Assembly (NCBI GenBank): GCA_034509735.1
Contig: JACGWO010000001.1
Coordinates: forward strand, 14,834,854-14,898,853
Source: Sesamum alatum
Taxonomy: Eukaryota; Streptophyta; Magnoliopsida; Lamiales; Pedaliaceae
Length of the DNA stretch: 64,000 bases
Direction: 5' to 3'
Shown piece by piece: positions 22,325 through 35,400 of the stretch. Numbering within the stretch: the stretch's first letter is position 1; every line of letters begins with the position of its first letter. The position numbers were made by a program, and so were the translations under genes. Below the pieces are notes generated by a model. The model was not told the origin of the DNA and made no database searches. It saw only the letters and a list, made by a program, of their open reading frames with translations.

Positions 22325-25300
22325 TTCGGTTTCTTCTTCTTCTTTGAGGCATGTAATGCAGCCGAAAGGTTTGTCATGGTGACAAACCTTTTTCCTCCTT
22401 TTGTCAAAAAAGGCACTTGACTCTCACTCCCCGAAGCTTCATTGACGTTCGAACATTGTGAGAACATGTGCCTAAGGGGTTGAGATTCCTACACACAAAG
22501 AAAACATCCTAACTTTTAAATCCAACATTAACATTAACAACTAAATCCAACATTTTAAACTAAAAAAATTACCTGTTGTTCCATAAGATTAATATCCTGA
22601 CTTTGCATTCCTTGTGTAGGGGGCTGACTTCCAACCTGCAATGTCAAATAATCTCAATCAGTTTTAACCATTTGATAAATGAATCAGTTAAAGGGAAGGA
22701 TACTTGCAGATATGAACTCCTGACTTTGCAACATAGGAGTTGAAATGGTCCTTTTCCTTGCCTGAAAAAAGAAGATATATAAATTAAAAGAACATAACAT
22801 TGAATTTGGAGTATAACATGACATTAGAATGCCTAGATACTTACAGTTAACTTTGACTGGGGCTGTTGTTGTCCTCCATCATTCTTCTTCTTGTCACAGC
22901 CTTTTTGGCTGTGGTCAGTACCTCCACAGTAATGGCACTTCACGGTGTAAGATTGCTTCTTGAGCTTAATTGATTTTTTCTGTCGCCTTCTACTGCTTCT
23001 CCTCTGCTTGTTTGGTACTTCATCTGGCTCCATTCTCCTAGCTCTTGATGGTCTACCTGCTTTTCTCCCAAAATTGGGTGAAAGTGGAGGAATATGCCCT
23101 GTCTGAGCCCACAACTTAGGGCCATTTACAGGCATAATTGCAGGCTGGTAAACCCTCTTAAAAGTTTGCACACTGTAGCATGGATTTACAAAATCCTCTG
23201 GATCAAGGACTTGACTGCATATTGCACTAATGGCATGATCGCATGCAATGCCAGTCAAGTCCCATTTCCTGCAACTACATGTGTCTTTCTGCAAATTAAC
23301 CACATATCTAGCCCCATCATAACAAGATATTTCATAGTTATATTGATCTGATTTTATGGGAATGCAGTCAGCTGCTTTGTCCATGTTCTTGTCAAGTATC
23401 TTCCTTATTTTTGGACAGATTTTTTTGTCAGACCACTTCCTCTGAGCCCTATCTCTGTTTTCTGTCAACCTCAACATAATAAATTCCCTAATCCACTCAA
23501 GCATTGTTAAAAATGGTTTCTCTCTTGCTTCCAGGATGCAACTGTTGAAGGACTCACAAATATTGTTCAATAACATATCACATTTGGGGAAGGTACTGAA
23601 AAAAGTCCTGCTCCCATCAGAATCTGTCATCATCATGATCACATTAGACCTAGGGTTACTTTTCCTTAACTCTTTAGCATAATCCCATAGAAGGGCAAAC
23701 TGATCATCAGCTGAACCCTCTATGGGATTCAATGCCTTTCTTTTGGCTCTGTATGCTTGGTGCTTTGAGACATTACACCTAATGTCTTTTATCACATCTT
23801 TCCTGAACCCCTTAACAGCCCTATTAGGATCAGTTCTGAATGAGTCTTCATATTTCTTTGACAGCCACCTACTATTCACATTTTTCACATTGAAAGTTCT
23901 TGCACATGTATGTACAGGATTATACTCCCTTATTTGGAAGTTGGTTTCATCTATCACTTTCAAAACGTTTATCTTCCACTCACACCCTTCCCCATCACAT
24001 CTTGCATATATCCTCCTACTATCATTTTTTTTTTTAGGCTTCTTCTTGTCTTAACAGCATGTCCATACACAACATCTTTAAAATCAGATTTTGAACTGAA
24101 AATCATCCCAATTTCAAAAGTGGGATCATATTTTTCAGATGCATTAAACACTTTTTTCCCATCACCCTCTTCATTTTCATCCCCACTCTCAAAATCATCC
24201 ACTTTCTACCATATCCTCATCTGATACAGATTTAGAATCAGATGAGACAGCCCTGACCACTTCCCTTCTACTTTCAGCATCATCATCAACAAGTGTTTCA
24301 CCCTCAACATCATTTTCTAAATCAATATCATTATCATCAAATTCTGTACTATCACTAAACCCATCATCCTCAATCACCTCATCCTCCCTGTTACCCTCCC
24401 CACCCCTCATTACCTCACCCCCTTCACCCTCCCCACCCCTAACTGTATCACCTTCCCCACCCCTAACTGCATCACCCTCAGCACCCTTATTAGCCTTCAT
24501 TTCTTCAACCACACTATCCATTATTTTATATATTGTCTCCCAATCATTAGCATCAAATATTGTCTTTTGTAATTCATTTTCAGTAGGGGGTTCAGATTCT
24601 TGGGTGTCTTGTATTGCATCTAAGTACAATACAATTTTCCTATTGATTTGGTAGGTATCACAAAGCTGCAAAATGTCTGTTGATACATGATTTGTATGAA
24701 CTTATTACAAGTTCTATCAATTCTGTAGTATTTTTTGTCACCCAAGTATCCTATTGCCTCATACAAATTGTTTAATACTGAGATTGTTAGCTCATTTGCA
24801 GCCACATAATCAAAGACATGTACTGACCCTCCCACATACTCAGGAGTTGGACGGTGTACTAATTCCCCCCCATTATGTATTTTTAAAGTTACATATGGTT
24901 CATTAACAGCTGCAACAAACCAATAAAAAATAACCAACCATCAGAACCTAAAAAAATATGCAAACACATCACAGAGCACAAACATACAAAAAAACAGAAT
25001 ATTTCTTGTGCACAGAACACAAAACATGTAACCACAACAACCATATTATAGTGCTTCACAGAGCACAAAACATGTACCAAAAAGCAACATAATAAAGTGC
25101 TTCACAGAGCACAAACATCATACAATTACAGTAAAATATAGTGCTTCACAGAGCACAAGGAATATAACAAACATAAAAAAAACTTTTTGTGCTTCACAGA
25201 GCACAACAAACACGCAGTATTCTAACAAAAAATCAGAAAAAAATGGACAAAATCCAAGAACATAAAAGGAAAAAGGAACTTACCGTAGTTCACGGGTGGG

Positions 25301-25332
25301 AGGTGATTCAACCTTCTACTCCTAAAAGCCAT
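22325..25332 (-). pseudogene. MULE (MURA-type) transposase, catalytic core deleted
   Basis: Predicted exon 1 is 25332-25284 (MAFRSRRLNHLPP..). Exon 2 runs from 24909 to 22845, and short exons follow near 22761-22708, 22637-22576 and 22487-22325, ending KKKPNT. Seen: an N-terminal domain (HNGGELV..YVGGSVHVFDYV), an acidic low-complexity region, a FAR1/MuDR-like DNA-binding domain (CEWK..HTC..WL), the region from CDMLLNNICESFN, a SWIM zinc finger (CSCRKW..CDH) and a zinc knuckle (CHYCGGTDHSQKGC). The DDE core is missing: at about 23600 DSDGSRTFF joins straight to STFPKCDML, a loss of about 175 residues compared with MULE 2. Frameshifts lie near 24700, 24200 and at the poly-T near 24030. The longest intact frame is 23963-22833. 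Confidence 0.92.
24966..25206. repeat. Hairpin-forming repeats in the transposase intron
   Basis: GTGCTTCACAGAGCACAA occurs exactly at 25051, 25097, 25141 and 25189, spaced 44-48 bp apart, with two decayed copies near 24967 and 25008. Each unit can fold as TGTGCT/AGCACA with a 6-base loop. They lie in intron 1 of the MULE 1 transposase gene. Confidence 0.85.
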
Positions 25333-25751
25333 GGCCACGAGCACCTTCAGCGTCTTCAGCAAACCGAGCCCTTCACTTTTACCGATTAGATTTGGAGATT
25401 TGGGAGTGGATTTTGGGGGAAGACACTTAGGGTTTTTTTCTTTGATTTTGGGGGAGAAAGAACGAAGAGAGAGAATTCAGATTTTTTGGAATCAAGTCTT
25501 GTGTTTTTGACTTGATCCCACATGAGAGGCATGTGAGTGGTTTTGAAAACCACTCATGTCAATTTAACCGGGTGAGTGTTCTCACTCGTCTGGTTTTCGT
25601 CTATTTTTTAACGGTCGTTAGGCGATGGGACCAAAAGTGCAACACTTTTGGTTCCTGTGGGACCAAAAGTGTTGACCCCGTAAACAATGGGACCAAAAGT
25701 GCAACAGGGTATATCCTGTGGGACCAAAAGTGCAATTTTCCCACATTTTCA

Positions 25752-27642
25752 CATTGATTAACATGTGAAGATATATAAACATGTACATTATAACGGTGAA
25801 AAAATACCTCTTCATAATAAAAATCAAAATATGGTGAAAGTTTTCTCCCTGTGATTTTTTTATTTTTTATAATGAATCAATTTACCTTCCTATGCTTTTA
25901 AAAAGGAGCAATTTACCTCTCTCTCTATATGGAGGTAAATTGCTCCATTTTAAAGAACGCAAAAAGATAAATTGCTTATTTTTCTTTATACGGAATAATT
26001 TGCTCCGTTGCAATATCATAGAGAAGTAAATTGCATTAAACCTCTTAAATTTCGTGTTGATCTTATTTAACTATGGTAGCTAGATAGAATTAATTTGCTG
26101 TAAATTTTAAGTTATAGTCATTTATATTATTATAGGAATAATCACTTTTTTTTTAAGGTGGTCTTAATTCAGCAGAACAAGCTTTTGGTATATAAATTTG
26201 AAATTTGACGACAAAAAGAAAAAGGACTTAGTTTAGTAAAACCAATTTCTAAAATGCTCGAATTACGTCTGAGTTGTAATAATTAATAAATGATTCAAGT
26301 TATTGTTGTTTCTGGCTTAAAACAAAGTGCAATTTGCAACCTGATATTGATGAATTAATTGGTTTGGTAAGAAATGGAAAATTAGGAAGAAAAATGAAGG
26401 ATATGGGGAAATTAATGTGGTCCAGTATTGCTTTGTTATAGAATAGCTAGGTCGGTCATTCCTGGTAATTTTTTTGAGCAAACCGTGTTGGTGATAGTGC
26501 TGGAGTTACGTGCACGAATTATGTCTTAATTTAATGGTTAATGATATAGCAAAAAAATAAGATTCATTATATTTGTATTGCAAGATACGATTCAACACGT
26601 TTACATAGAGTCATTATAAAGGTTTAATGCAATTTACCCCTCCGAGATATTGCAGATGAGCAAATTACCCCTTTATAAAAAAGAAATAGCGATTTACCTC
26701 CGTAAATTTTTTAAAATGAAGTAAGTTACCTCTTTGTCTAAGGAGGTACATTACTTCATTTTAAAAAATACAAGGAGGTAAATTGCTTCATTTTAAAAAA
26801 CACAAAGGGATAAATTATTAGTTTATTTTTCATAGAGGGTAAATTGCTCATTTGCAATATAATAAGGGAGTAAATTGTAATTTTTCCGTCATTATAGTAA
26901 TTCACTTCCTTCTCAAATAAGAGAATGGGGTGGGGTTTATACTAGTAGGAATTTTTGTTTTATTTTGGTCACGCAAGGATAAAGTACTACTTTGTCATTC
27001 ATCTACTCTTATTATATGATTGTAATTCGTTTACTAAGGTTATTTCAGTAATTTGTCATATTGCTCTAATTTGGTAAATTTGACTTTGTCCTTTTCTTTA
27101 TGGGGTTTAATGCAATTAACTCCATGTGATATTGCAAATAAGCAAATTACCCCCAAATAAATAAATAAAAAAAAAGTAATTTACCTCCCTATGATCTTTA
27201 AAATGGAGCAATTTACCTTCTTGTCTAGGGAGGCAAATTACTCCATTTTAAAGAATACGAGGAGATAAATCGATTCATTTTCAAAATCACAGGAAGGTAA
27301 ATTACTATTTTAGTTTTTATAGGAGGGTAATTTGCTCATTTGCAATCACAATGGGGTTGCTTTCATTTTTTTCTTTCTTTATGGGACATCCTGTATGCTT
27401 TATTTGGAGCGATTTATTTCCTCCATCAATTAAGATTAAAAATTCATGATTAAATTTAAGGTAATGAATTCAAGTTTCACCAAAATGTGTTGGTATTTGT
27501 CTCACTTAATGTGAATTTATTATAATTGATATTTGTCTAACTTAATATGAATTTATTGAGCAAATTAATGTTTGATCAATTTAGTAATATGGATAAAATT
27601 ATGTAATCATCCGTTTTTATTATAAAAATTTAATTAAAAAAA

Positions 27643-27673
<31 letters not shown>

Positions 27674-28240
27674 GGAGGTAAAGTTACGTGCGAGATGAAG
27701 TTGAAAATGAATTGAATTACCTAACATTAATTGCTCATAAACTGGAGGTTAGGCACCCTAATAATTAACCTCTACGTCTAATTAATGTCCAAATATCTAA
27801 CACGGTTTGTTTTTAATCCGGATACATAACTTAAGAAAAATCATTTTTTAATATCTAATTTTGGATAATAGGGAGGGTTGAATCAGTGCAGTTTAATTAA
27901 TTAATATATATTTTCTAAAATGATAATATTTTTTAAAATGTAAATTAATTAATAATTAAACGTAGTTGGATAAGTTGTATGAGGTCTAATGAAACTGCAA
28001 AATTCTCTAAGATTCATATTTGAATCGATAGATTTATATTTGAGAAACGATTTGGAGAAAATATTTTATGACTAAATATTAAAAGAAATTGAAATTCATC
28101 ACTATTTAAAACATAATTTAAATTCAAAGCTGATGGATTTAAAATTCTTTGAATTGTCTAGAAATTTGAAATTTATTTTCAAATTCATCGATCCAAATTT
28201 TATTTAAGATAAGTGCATTTAATAACCCAATGAGGAAACA
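25752..28240. repeat. Cluster of three related fold-back elements
   Basis: Copies lie at about 25838-26045, 26620-26888 and 27105-27360. All carry the phrase GTTTAATGCAATTTAC at an end and the inner inverted pair GGAGCAATTTACCTC..GGAGGTAAATTGCTCC. The rest of the region holds no gene; a GAA run lies at 27645-27680. Confidence 0.75.
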
Positions 28241-28503
28241 ATGTTTTAAAACTCAGCCTGGACCGATTGATCGGTCGGACCAGTAAACCATCACTCGACC
28301 CATTAAACGGTCCGCTCCAACCCATAAAAACATACTAGCTTCAAAACCGCTCTACTTTTTGAAAACCATTCGAACTATCGGTGACCCAATTGACCCCGTT
28401 GCAATCAAGTGAACCAGTCGAGCCATGAACTTTTCGAAAATTCTCAAAAATTGATATAACTTGAAAATGGACCCATGACATTTCATATGAAAAATAAAAA
28501 AAA

Positions 28504-29799
28504 GGGTTAAATACAGTTACCACCCCTGAAGTATTCAACCCACATCAATTACCCCCCTAAAGTATTAAAACCTTCAAAAAAAACCCTAACCTTCTAACTC
28601 CTTTTATTTTTAAGTTCAAAAAGTCCATTTTACCCTTACTAAAAATTGTCCTTTGAAAAAAAATTAAAGGAGTTTTTAAAAGGGTTAATTACACTTAGAC
28701 CCCCTCTGAAAATGCATAATTACACTTTCCCCCAAAGAAGTTTTGAAATTACATTTACACCCCCTCTAAAAATTCTTTGTTTACACCTAACCTCCATTCG
28801 TTAAAGTTTGGGCGGAAAATGTTCATTTCAACAAAAATAATTACATAAATTTTTTATTTTACCTTTCATTTAACATTCTCGTGCAATAATTTTGTACTTA
28901 TAAGGAAAAAATATAATAATATTGGCCTCACTCCATACATATACGTTACACTTATCCTCTTATAAGTACAAAAATATACATGAGAATGTTAAATGATGGG
29001 AAAAATTGAAAATTTGTGTAATTATTTTTGTTCACGTGAACATTTTTCGTCCAAACTCTAACGGATGGGGATCAGGTATAAACAGAGAATTTTCCGATGG
29101 GGTGTAAGTGTAATTTCAAAACCTTTTTGGGGGAAAGTGTAATTATACATTCTCAGAGGGGGTGTAAGTGTAATTAACCCGTTTTTAAAATACCAAAGTC
29201 ACTCTTTTTTAAAACTTTGTCTAATTCTAGTTTCACTTGTTCATCGAGCTATTTTTATTTTCGTAATCCTAAAGTACTTGGAGCTCATCTTATTTTAGTT
29301 TTGCTTGTTTATCAAACTAAATTAAAAATAAATTTATACCTGCATATATATATTTACTTAAAAAAAATATACAATTAATAAAAGCGAAAGAGTTTATCAT
29401 GAGCTAATAAGAAAATATACAATAATATATATTTATATATATGGTAATTATATAAATATGATAATTATATGAAAGTATAAATTTATTTTTAACTTGGTTT
29501 GACAAATAAGTAAAACTAAAATAAAATGAGCTCCAAATACTTTAGAATTATAAAATAAAAGGAGTTCGATGAACAAGTAAAAATAGAATTAGATAAAACT
29601 TAAAAAAAGAGTGATTTTGGCATTTTAAAAATCCCTTCAATTTTTTTCATAAATTAATTCTTAGTAGGGGTAAAATGGACTTTTTGAACTTCAAAATTAA
29701 AGGTGTTAGAAGGTCAGGGGTTTTTTTGAAGGTTTTAATACTTTAATGGGGTAATTGATGTAGGGTGGATACTTTAGGGGTGGTAACTGTATTTAACCC
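28504..29799. mobile_element. Long fold-back element with a nested insertion
   Basis: The ends GGGTTAAATACAGTTACCAC and its complement are near-perfect, and the arms extend inward for several hundred bases. An 8/9 match TAAAAAAAA/TAAAAAAAT flanks it. Removing the nested 499-bp element and one target copy leaves 787 bp, close to the 800 bp of its relative at 45647-46446. Confidence 0.85.
28682..29180. mobile_element. Nested MITE, 499 bp
   Basis: The ends GGGTTAATTACACTTAGACC and GTGTAATTAACCC are inverted. A perfect 10-bp duplication GTTTTTAAAA lies at 28672-28681 and 29181-29190. The related element at 45647 has an uninterrupted ATTTTTAAAATACC at the same place, which is the empty site. Duplication length suggests a MULE-type element. 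Confidence 0.92.
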
Positions 29800-30330
29800 T
29801 AAAAAAATTACAAACAAACCAACACACATTATAATAATAATTTGAATTATATATTAATAAATGAACAAACTCATTAAGCCCGTAATCTAACTAAAACTTA
29901 TCCTATAATTACCTAAATTACTAATTAGATCATAATTAATATAATAAGATTTATATATTATTTTAAGAATGGGGATACTAGCTATTTATTAGCAACAAAA
30001 ATTTGTTATAACTATTATAATGGTAAAAGGTTCTTCATTTTTATAATTTACACAATTCTTCTACTTTTATTTTTAACCTTAAAAAGTTAATACACTGGTT
30101 TTACTATTAAATTTTGAATAATTTTAATTCCTACAGTAACTTAATTTTTTTATTTATATGTTTAAATTTTTTTCATTATATTAATATATTTTTATATATT
30201 AATTTTTATTATGATTAATTATGACATCACTAATAATTTAACTACGATTCACCCGACAGTTGAACCAATGACCTTTGATTTCAATCAAATTTTTGGTTCG
30301 ATCAACTGTCCGAATTTTAAAACATGGTGA

Positions 30331-31470
30331 GAAAGATCCTTGTAATTTGATTAAATTCTAACAAATTCTTCTATAATTTAATGTATTCAAACCTCATGGA
30401 AGGTTTCTTTAATCATCTCAAGAAAATTTATGAGAAAGTGAAAATAATGGGAAATTCCAAAGATTTTCTCATTGAAATTCCCCTTAACAAATCAATCCAC
30501 ACGTACCCAAATGTTTATAGCAACTCGGAGAAGATTCTACACTTATCGCCAAGAGACAATTTCACCTTTTCCAGCAATTCTAAGAAGATTTCAAGATCTT
30601 GTGTTAGCAGCATTGATTCTCGTATCGAACGTACCTACAACATTTGAAGTTTGTGTAGGTATTTGTTTAACTTTATATAAATGTATTATAATTTAATTTA
30701 TTATTTTTAATTATGTTAATATGTTGTTCGAATTGATGTATGTAATCAGTCTATCGAAATATTAATATAATCATGTATTTATCACTTCAAAAATAAAACA
30801 ATCATTGTGAAACACGTCGGAACAGCTGGCGGTCTATAAGGGGATAAGAATTACGCTTCACAAGTGATTACTTGGCATATATTTCATTTCTACTAGAGTA
30901 CTGCCAATCGAAACACACTTGATGCATGTGTATAAATTAAAATTATATTTATCAATTACGTAAAAGAAAAGATAAAATCAGTAACTAATGAAATGAATTA
31001 ATTATAAATATGCGTGAATGAAGAACTATTGCTAGAAAATGGAAAATAACTACATATGATAGTATTTTAGTCCGCACGCATATTATCAACCAATGATAAT
31101 TACTTATGATAGGATAATTAACAAGAGCAATCCAAATACACTTAAACACGTGCTAAGTCACGTGATCAAATTATTTTCCTAAATTCACCAAAAGTCCCTT
31201 TTATGTTACAATAGTACATTAATTTTTACCCCTAAGCAATATATTATATGTGGATAGGGTATTTTCTCTTTGGACAATTCGGTAAATAAACATGACTATA
31301 AGGATGTTTGGCCTTCCTTCAATCTTATCTCCAATGAAAGGTTATTTTTGTCATTTGGTAACTTATTCTCCATATTATAAGAGCCTCCTATTTAATTAAT
31401 AATATAAATGATGCATGATTTTGGTGAATAATTACACCTAAATTCCTTCTAAAATAACATATTATATTTA
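30331..31470. other. Intergenic, AT-rich
   Basis: Open frames at 30381-30696 have no recognisable features. No RNA gene is seen. Confidence 0.5.
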
Positions 31471-32001
31471 GGTTTAAATGTACTTTTTGTTCTGTATCTT
31501 TTGTATTTTGATATTTTATTCTTTTATCTTTCTAGAATAGCATATAAGTCCTATAAGTTTTTAATTTTTCGCGATTCTGGTCCTTCAGTCGTCGGAGTTT
31601 GCAAATGTTGCCGGAAAAAAGTATGTGCTCCACACATGCTTTTGTAAATTTGGGGTTTTTGTTCCCATTGATCAATTTCTAGCAACACCGAAGCAAATTT
31701 TTGTCCTGTATCTTTTTCATTTTGGCGTTTTAGTTTTTTATCTTTCTAGGTTAGCAAATATGTCTTATAACTTTTTTAACGATTATGGTCCATTAAATTG
31801 ACCAATGGAAACAAAAGCCTGAAATTTAAAGAGCACGTGCGAGGTACATGCTTTTTCCCGATAATATTTGCAAAATCCGACGACTGAAAAACCAAATCAC
31901 AAAAAATTAAAAAAATTACAAAACCTATTTACTACGTTATAAAGATAAAAGACCAAAACATTAATATACAAAAGATACAGTACTAAACTTGCATTTAATC
32001 C
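31471..32001. mobile_element. Fold-back element, about 0.53 kb
   Basis: The left arm (GGTTTAAATGTACTTTTTGT.. CTGTATCTTTTGTATTTTGA) pairs with the right arm ending GATACAGTACTAAACTTGC..AATCC for about 160 bp. An inner pair GTCGTCGGAGTTTGCAAATG/TTTGCAAAATCCGACGACTG is conserved. A second CTGTATCTTTTTCATTTTGG phrase lies inside, near 31703. Confidence 0.8.
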
Positions 32002-32240
32002 CTACATTTCACAATATTTTACAAGTACTCTAATATAAAACAGTTAGTAAGTAACTTTTTATTATAATTGAAGAAAAAAAATTCTTGCTACTGATTTTGA
32101 GCGATCATGAATGTATAGAAATATTCTCCAAACTACGTCATATGTTTATATCATGTGTTTATTTTTCTGTCTTGCTTTTTCTACACACATTTCATAATCT
32201 ATCAACCAATTTTCTAAAATATACCTAAAAGAAAATAAAG

Positions 32241-32494
32241 ATAAAATTGTACTTTTATAGGATAGGAGGCTCAATACATTTACCTTTTAACTTTGGAATT
32301 TTTAAAATAGTCCCGAAATTAAAAAGATTAGACACATTTAGTCCGTAATGATTCCAAATTGAGAATACTCAGTACGTTTAGTCCTCCGCTTTACGGGATT
32401 TATAGGACTAAATGTGTCGATTTTTTTTTTTTGGATCATTTTGAAAATTTCATAAAACAAAGAACTAAAAGTGTTGAACTCCTATGGAACTAAA
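32241..32494. mobile_element. Fold-back MITE beside MULE 2 (left copy)
   Basis: The left arm (AGGAGGCTCAATACATTTAC..AAAATAGTCC) pairs with the right arm (GGACTAAATGTGTCG..GAACTCCTATGGAAC). Its right arm recurs in the same orientation at 42951-43081 on the far side of MULE 2. Confidence 0.75.
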
Positions 32495-35400
32495 GGAAAA
32501 ATTGCATTTTCGTCCACTATCTTAGGCTCAGTGGCAATTTAAACCAAATATTTCTCAAAATAGCAAAAAAGGACATTAATATTTAAAAAATGACAATTTC
32601 AGTCCAAATTGCCCTAATTTGGTCGGAATTAGATATATGAGTTGCACGTGAGGTATTAAAATTGAGAATTTTCTCCCCTCCGGCCAGAAGCTCCTACGTG
32701 GCTTTTTAAAAATCGGAGCTAAGGTGGTACAGCCCACTACTCACTCTAAGCAACAACAGGGTCATTTCCCTCCATTAGACACATTAACCCAAAAAAAAAA
32801 GCCCTAAGCTCTGGTATCTTCTTGTCCAAACGCGAAGAGGAAAAAAAGGGGCATTCGAGCTGAGCCTGAAAATAGCTTGATTGGAGGCGCATTTGTGGAA
32901 ATATGGTGATGATTCACAATGCTAGGCATCTAAACATGCCCCCGCATACCGTAAGTCTGGAAGTTATGTTTTGTAATTTTTGTTGTCGGACAAGAATTTA
33001 TATTTATATATTGAGGTTGCATTTTATTTGTTTGCCTTTGTTTGTTGTTTTTTGCAATTGTGGAGGTATATGGATTACTTAATGTTAGGATGGTCCCCCA
33101 CATGTGAGAATCTTACTTTATTCTTTGTTGGTGAATTTATTTGTTTTTTCTGTGGGCCACTTGATGGTAATGTCTCATTTGCGTTTTTTTTTTCTTTTTT
33201 GGTTAATTATTTGCAAACCCTGACACTCAAAGTATTTCTATTGCTATGTGGTATGGTGGTGAGGGTAGAAATGTTCCTTTAGCTAAGTACATTGGTGGGA
33301 ACTTGCAGAAATTTGATTACGTAAATGCTACACACATGAACAAGGCTACTCTTGACTGTTTAGCAGGAAAATGTGGGGTATCTGGGGATGGTATAAGGTA
33401 CTATATAATAGTTAATGGGGGGTTCAAGTTGCTCTATAGTGATGATGACATACTAGAGCAAAGTTTGAAACATTTGGATAGTAGGCAAATTACCATTTAT
33501 GTTGAGTATATGCCCCCTGCACCAGAAGAGGTTGTTGTTGAGTGTACTGAAGATGTAAATAAAGAGAAAATGAGGGAAAAGCTACGGATAAAGGTAAGAA
33601 AAAGAAGGCTGGGAAAAGTAAGAAAAAGCAGTCTACAAAGGGTAAGAAAAATGTTGATGTTGAGGCAGATTTTGAGTTCTTAGGTGTTCAGAATGCTGAA
33701 AACACTGAGCCATTAAGTGTTGGGGATGATAATGAGAATACAGAGAATGCTGGGGCAGAGATTGGTAGGCCAGGGCCTCAAGAAGATTTGAATTTAGGGG
33801 AAGAAGATGATGATGGACCAGAATCTAAATTTATAGCAGAGATAGTATTGATGATGATGAGTTATTTGCAGACTTTGTGGATGGGGATAGTCATGACATG
33901 AGTGCAGATGCAACTTCAGAATTTGAATCAGGTGAGACTAATTTGGTGGGCAGTAACTTAGATGAAAATAGGGTGTCTGATGAAAAGGTAAATGGTGAAT
34001 CTTACCCAATTTTCAATCTGGTTGAAATGTATGACCCTACACTAGAGTTAGGAATGATATTTAGTTCGAAGAAGGAGTTCAAAGAGGCAGTCCAATCACA
34101 TGCCATAAAGAACAAGAGAAGTCTGACTTTTACCAAATGATGCATTCAGAGTGTATGCAGTATGCAATGGGGAGGGTGCGAATGGAAGATACATGGCAAC
34201 AAGAAAAAAAATGAGCAAACCTTCCAGATTATCTTGTACAAGTCTGAACACACTTGTCCTCAAATATTTAAAGTAAGAAATGTGTCAACCAAATGGCTAA
34301 GTGAAAGGTTCCTTCAAGACTTTAAGACTGACCCAAAAAGAAATGTAAAAGGGTGGCGAGTGGACATCATGAACCAACTGAGATGCCATGTTTCTAGGGA
34401 CCAAGCTTAAAGAGCAAAGAGACAAGCTTTGAAGATCCTGGAGGGTAGTTGAAGAGAACAAACTCAGGCTCCACAGTTATTTTGGGGGTTAATGACAACA
34501 ATGGAGAAAACAGGTTTGAAAATTTCTATGTATGCTTTTATGCACTGAAGCAGGATTTTCTGAGTGGGTGTAGGCACATAATTGGGGTAGATGGTTGTCA
34601 CCTGAAAGACCCACATGGTGGCATTTTGCTAACAGGAGTAGGAGTGGACCCAAACAAATAACTTGTACCCTATTGTATATGTTGTGGTTCAGAGGAAGTC
34701 TACAAACACTTGGGAGTGGTTCTTGACTGTTCTGAAGCAAGACTTAAACATTATAAGGGATAATGAATTCACTTTCATTAGTGACAAACAGAAAGGTCTC
34801 ATACATGCATTTCACACAGTTTTCCCTAACTCTGCCCACAGATTCTGTGTAAGACATCTGCACAATAATTTCAAGAATGCAGGCTTTAGGGGTCTTGCCT
34901 TCAAAAATGCACTATGGAAAGCTGCAAGGGCTACCACACCAGGAGAGTTCAACATGAGGATGGATGAGATTAAGAAGTTAGATAATGTTGCATTTAACTG
35001 GATTCATGAAAAGCCACCACATGAATGGAGTAAGTCTCATTTCACTAAGGCAGCTAATTGTGACATTTTACTTAATAATGTGTGTGAGAGCTTCAATGCA
35101 AACATTTTGGATGCATGTGATAAACCAATACTCACTATGCTTGAGTGGTTGAGAGAGTATCTCATGAAGAGATTGCAAGATAACAGGGACAAACTAGATA
35201 AGAAATGAAAATGAACCTTGTGTCCTAAGATAAAGAAGGCATTACAGAAGCAAATTGACAAGATTGGAGACTGCATTCCCATTAAGGCTAATGACAGACA
35301 TTATCAGGTGTCCTGTTATGAAGGGAACTAGTTTTCCATTGACTTAGAGATGAGGACATGTACCTACAAATTATGGTAGTTAATAGGGATACCTTGCAAG

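Larger units (their letters stand above)
21692..25742 (-). mobile_element. MULE 1: Mutator-like element, 4.05 kb, defective transposase
   Basis: The perfect 9-bp duplication ACATTTTCA lies at 21683-21691 and 25743-25751. The 117-bp terminal inverted repeats (21692-21808 and 25626-25742) differ by one base. Each TIR begins GGGAAAATTGCACTTTTGGT and contains CACTTTTGG four times, plus one inverted copy forming a 12-bp hairpin. The transposase gene runs on the minus strand across almost the whole interior. Near-identical ends and a perfect duplication imply a fairly recent transposition, probably driven by a transposase made elsewhere. Confidence 0.96.
28241..30330. mobile_element. Outer fold-back element, host of two nested insertions
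   Basis: The left end CAATGTTTTAAAACTCAGCC and the complement of the right end, ACCATGTTTTAAAATTCGGA, match imperfectly, followed by GATTGATCGGTC/GTTGATCGAACC. The inner 28504-29799 is a separate younger insertion. No clear target duplication was found for the outer element. Confidence 0.5.

Noticed and set aside
24966..25206. CRISPR-like array
   Set aside because: The repeats are short and spaced at 44-48 bp but lie in a plant transposon intron, with A-rich spacers and no cas genes.
30381..30696. Small protein gene
   Set aside because: The overlapping frames of 74-88 codons have no recognisable domain, signal or splice context.
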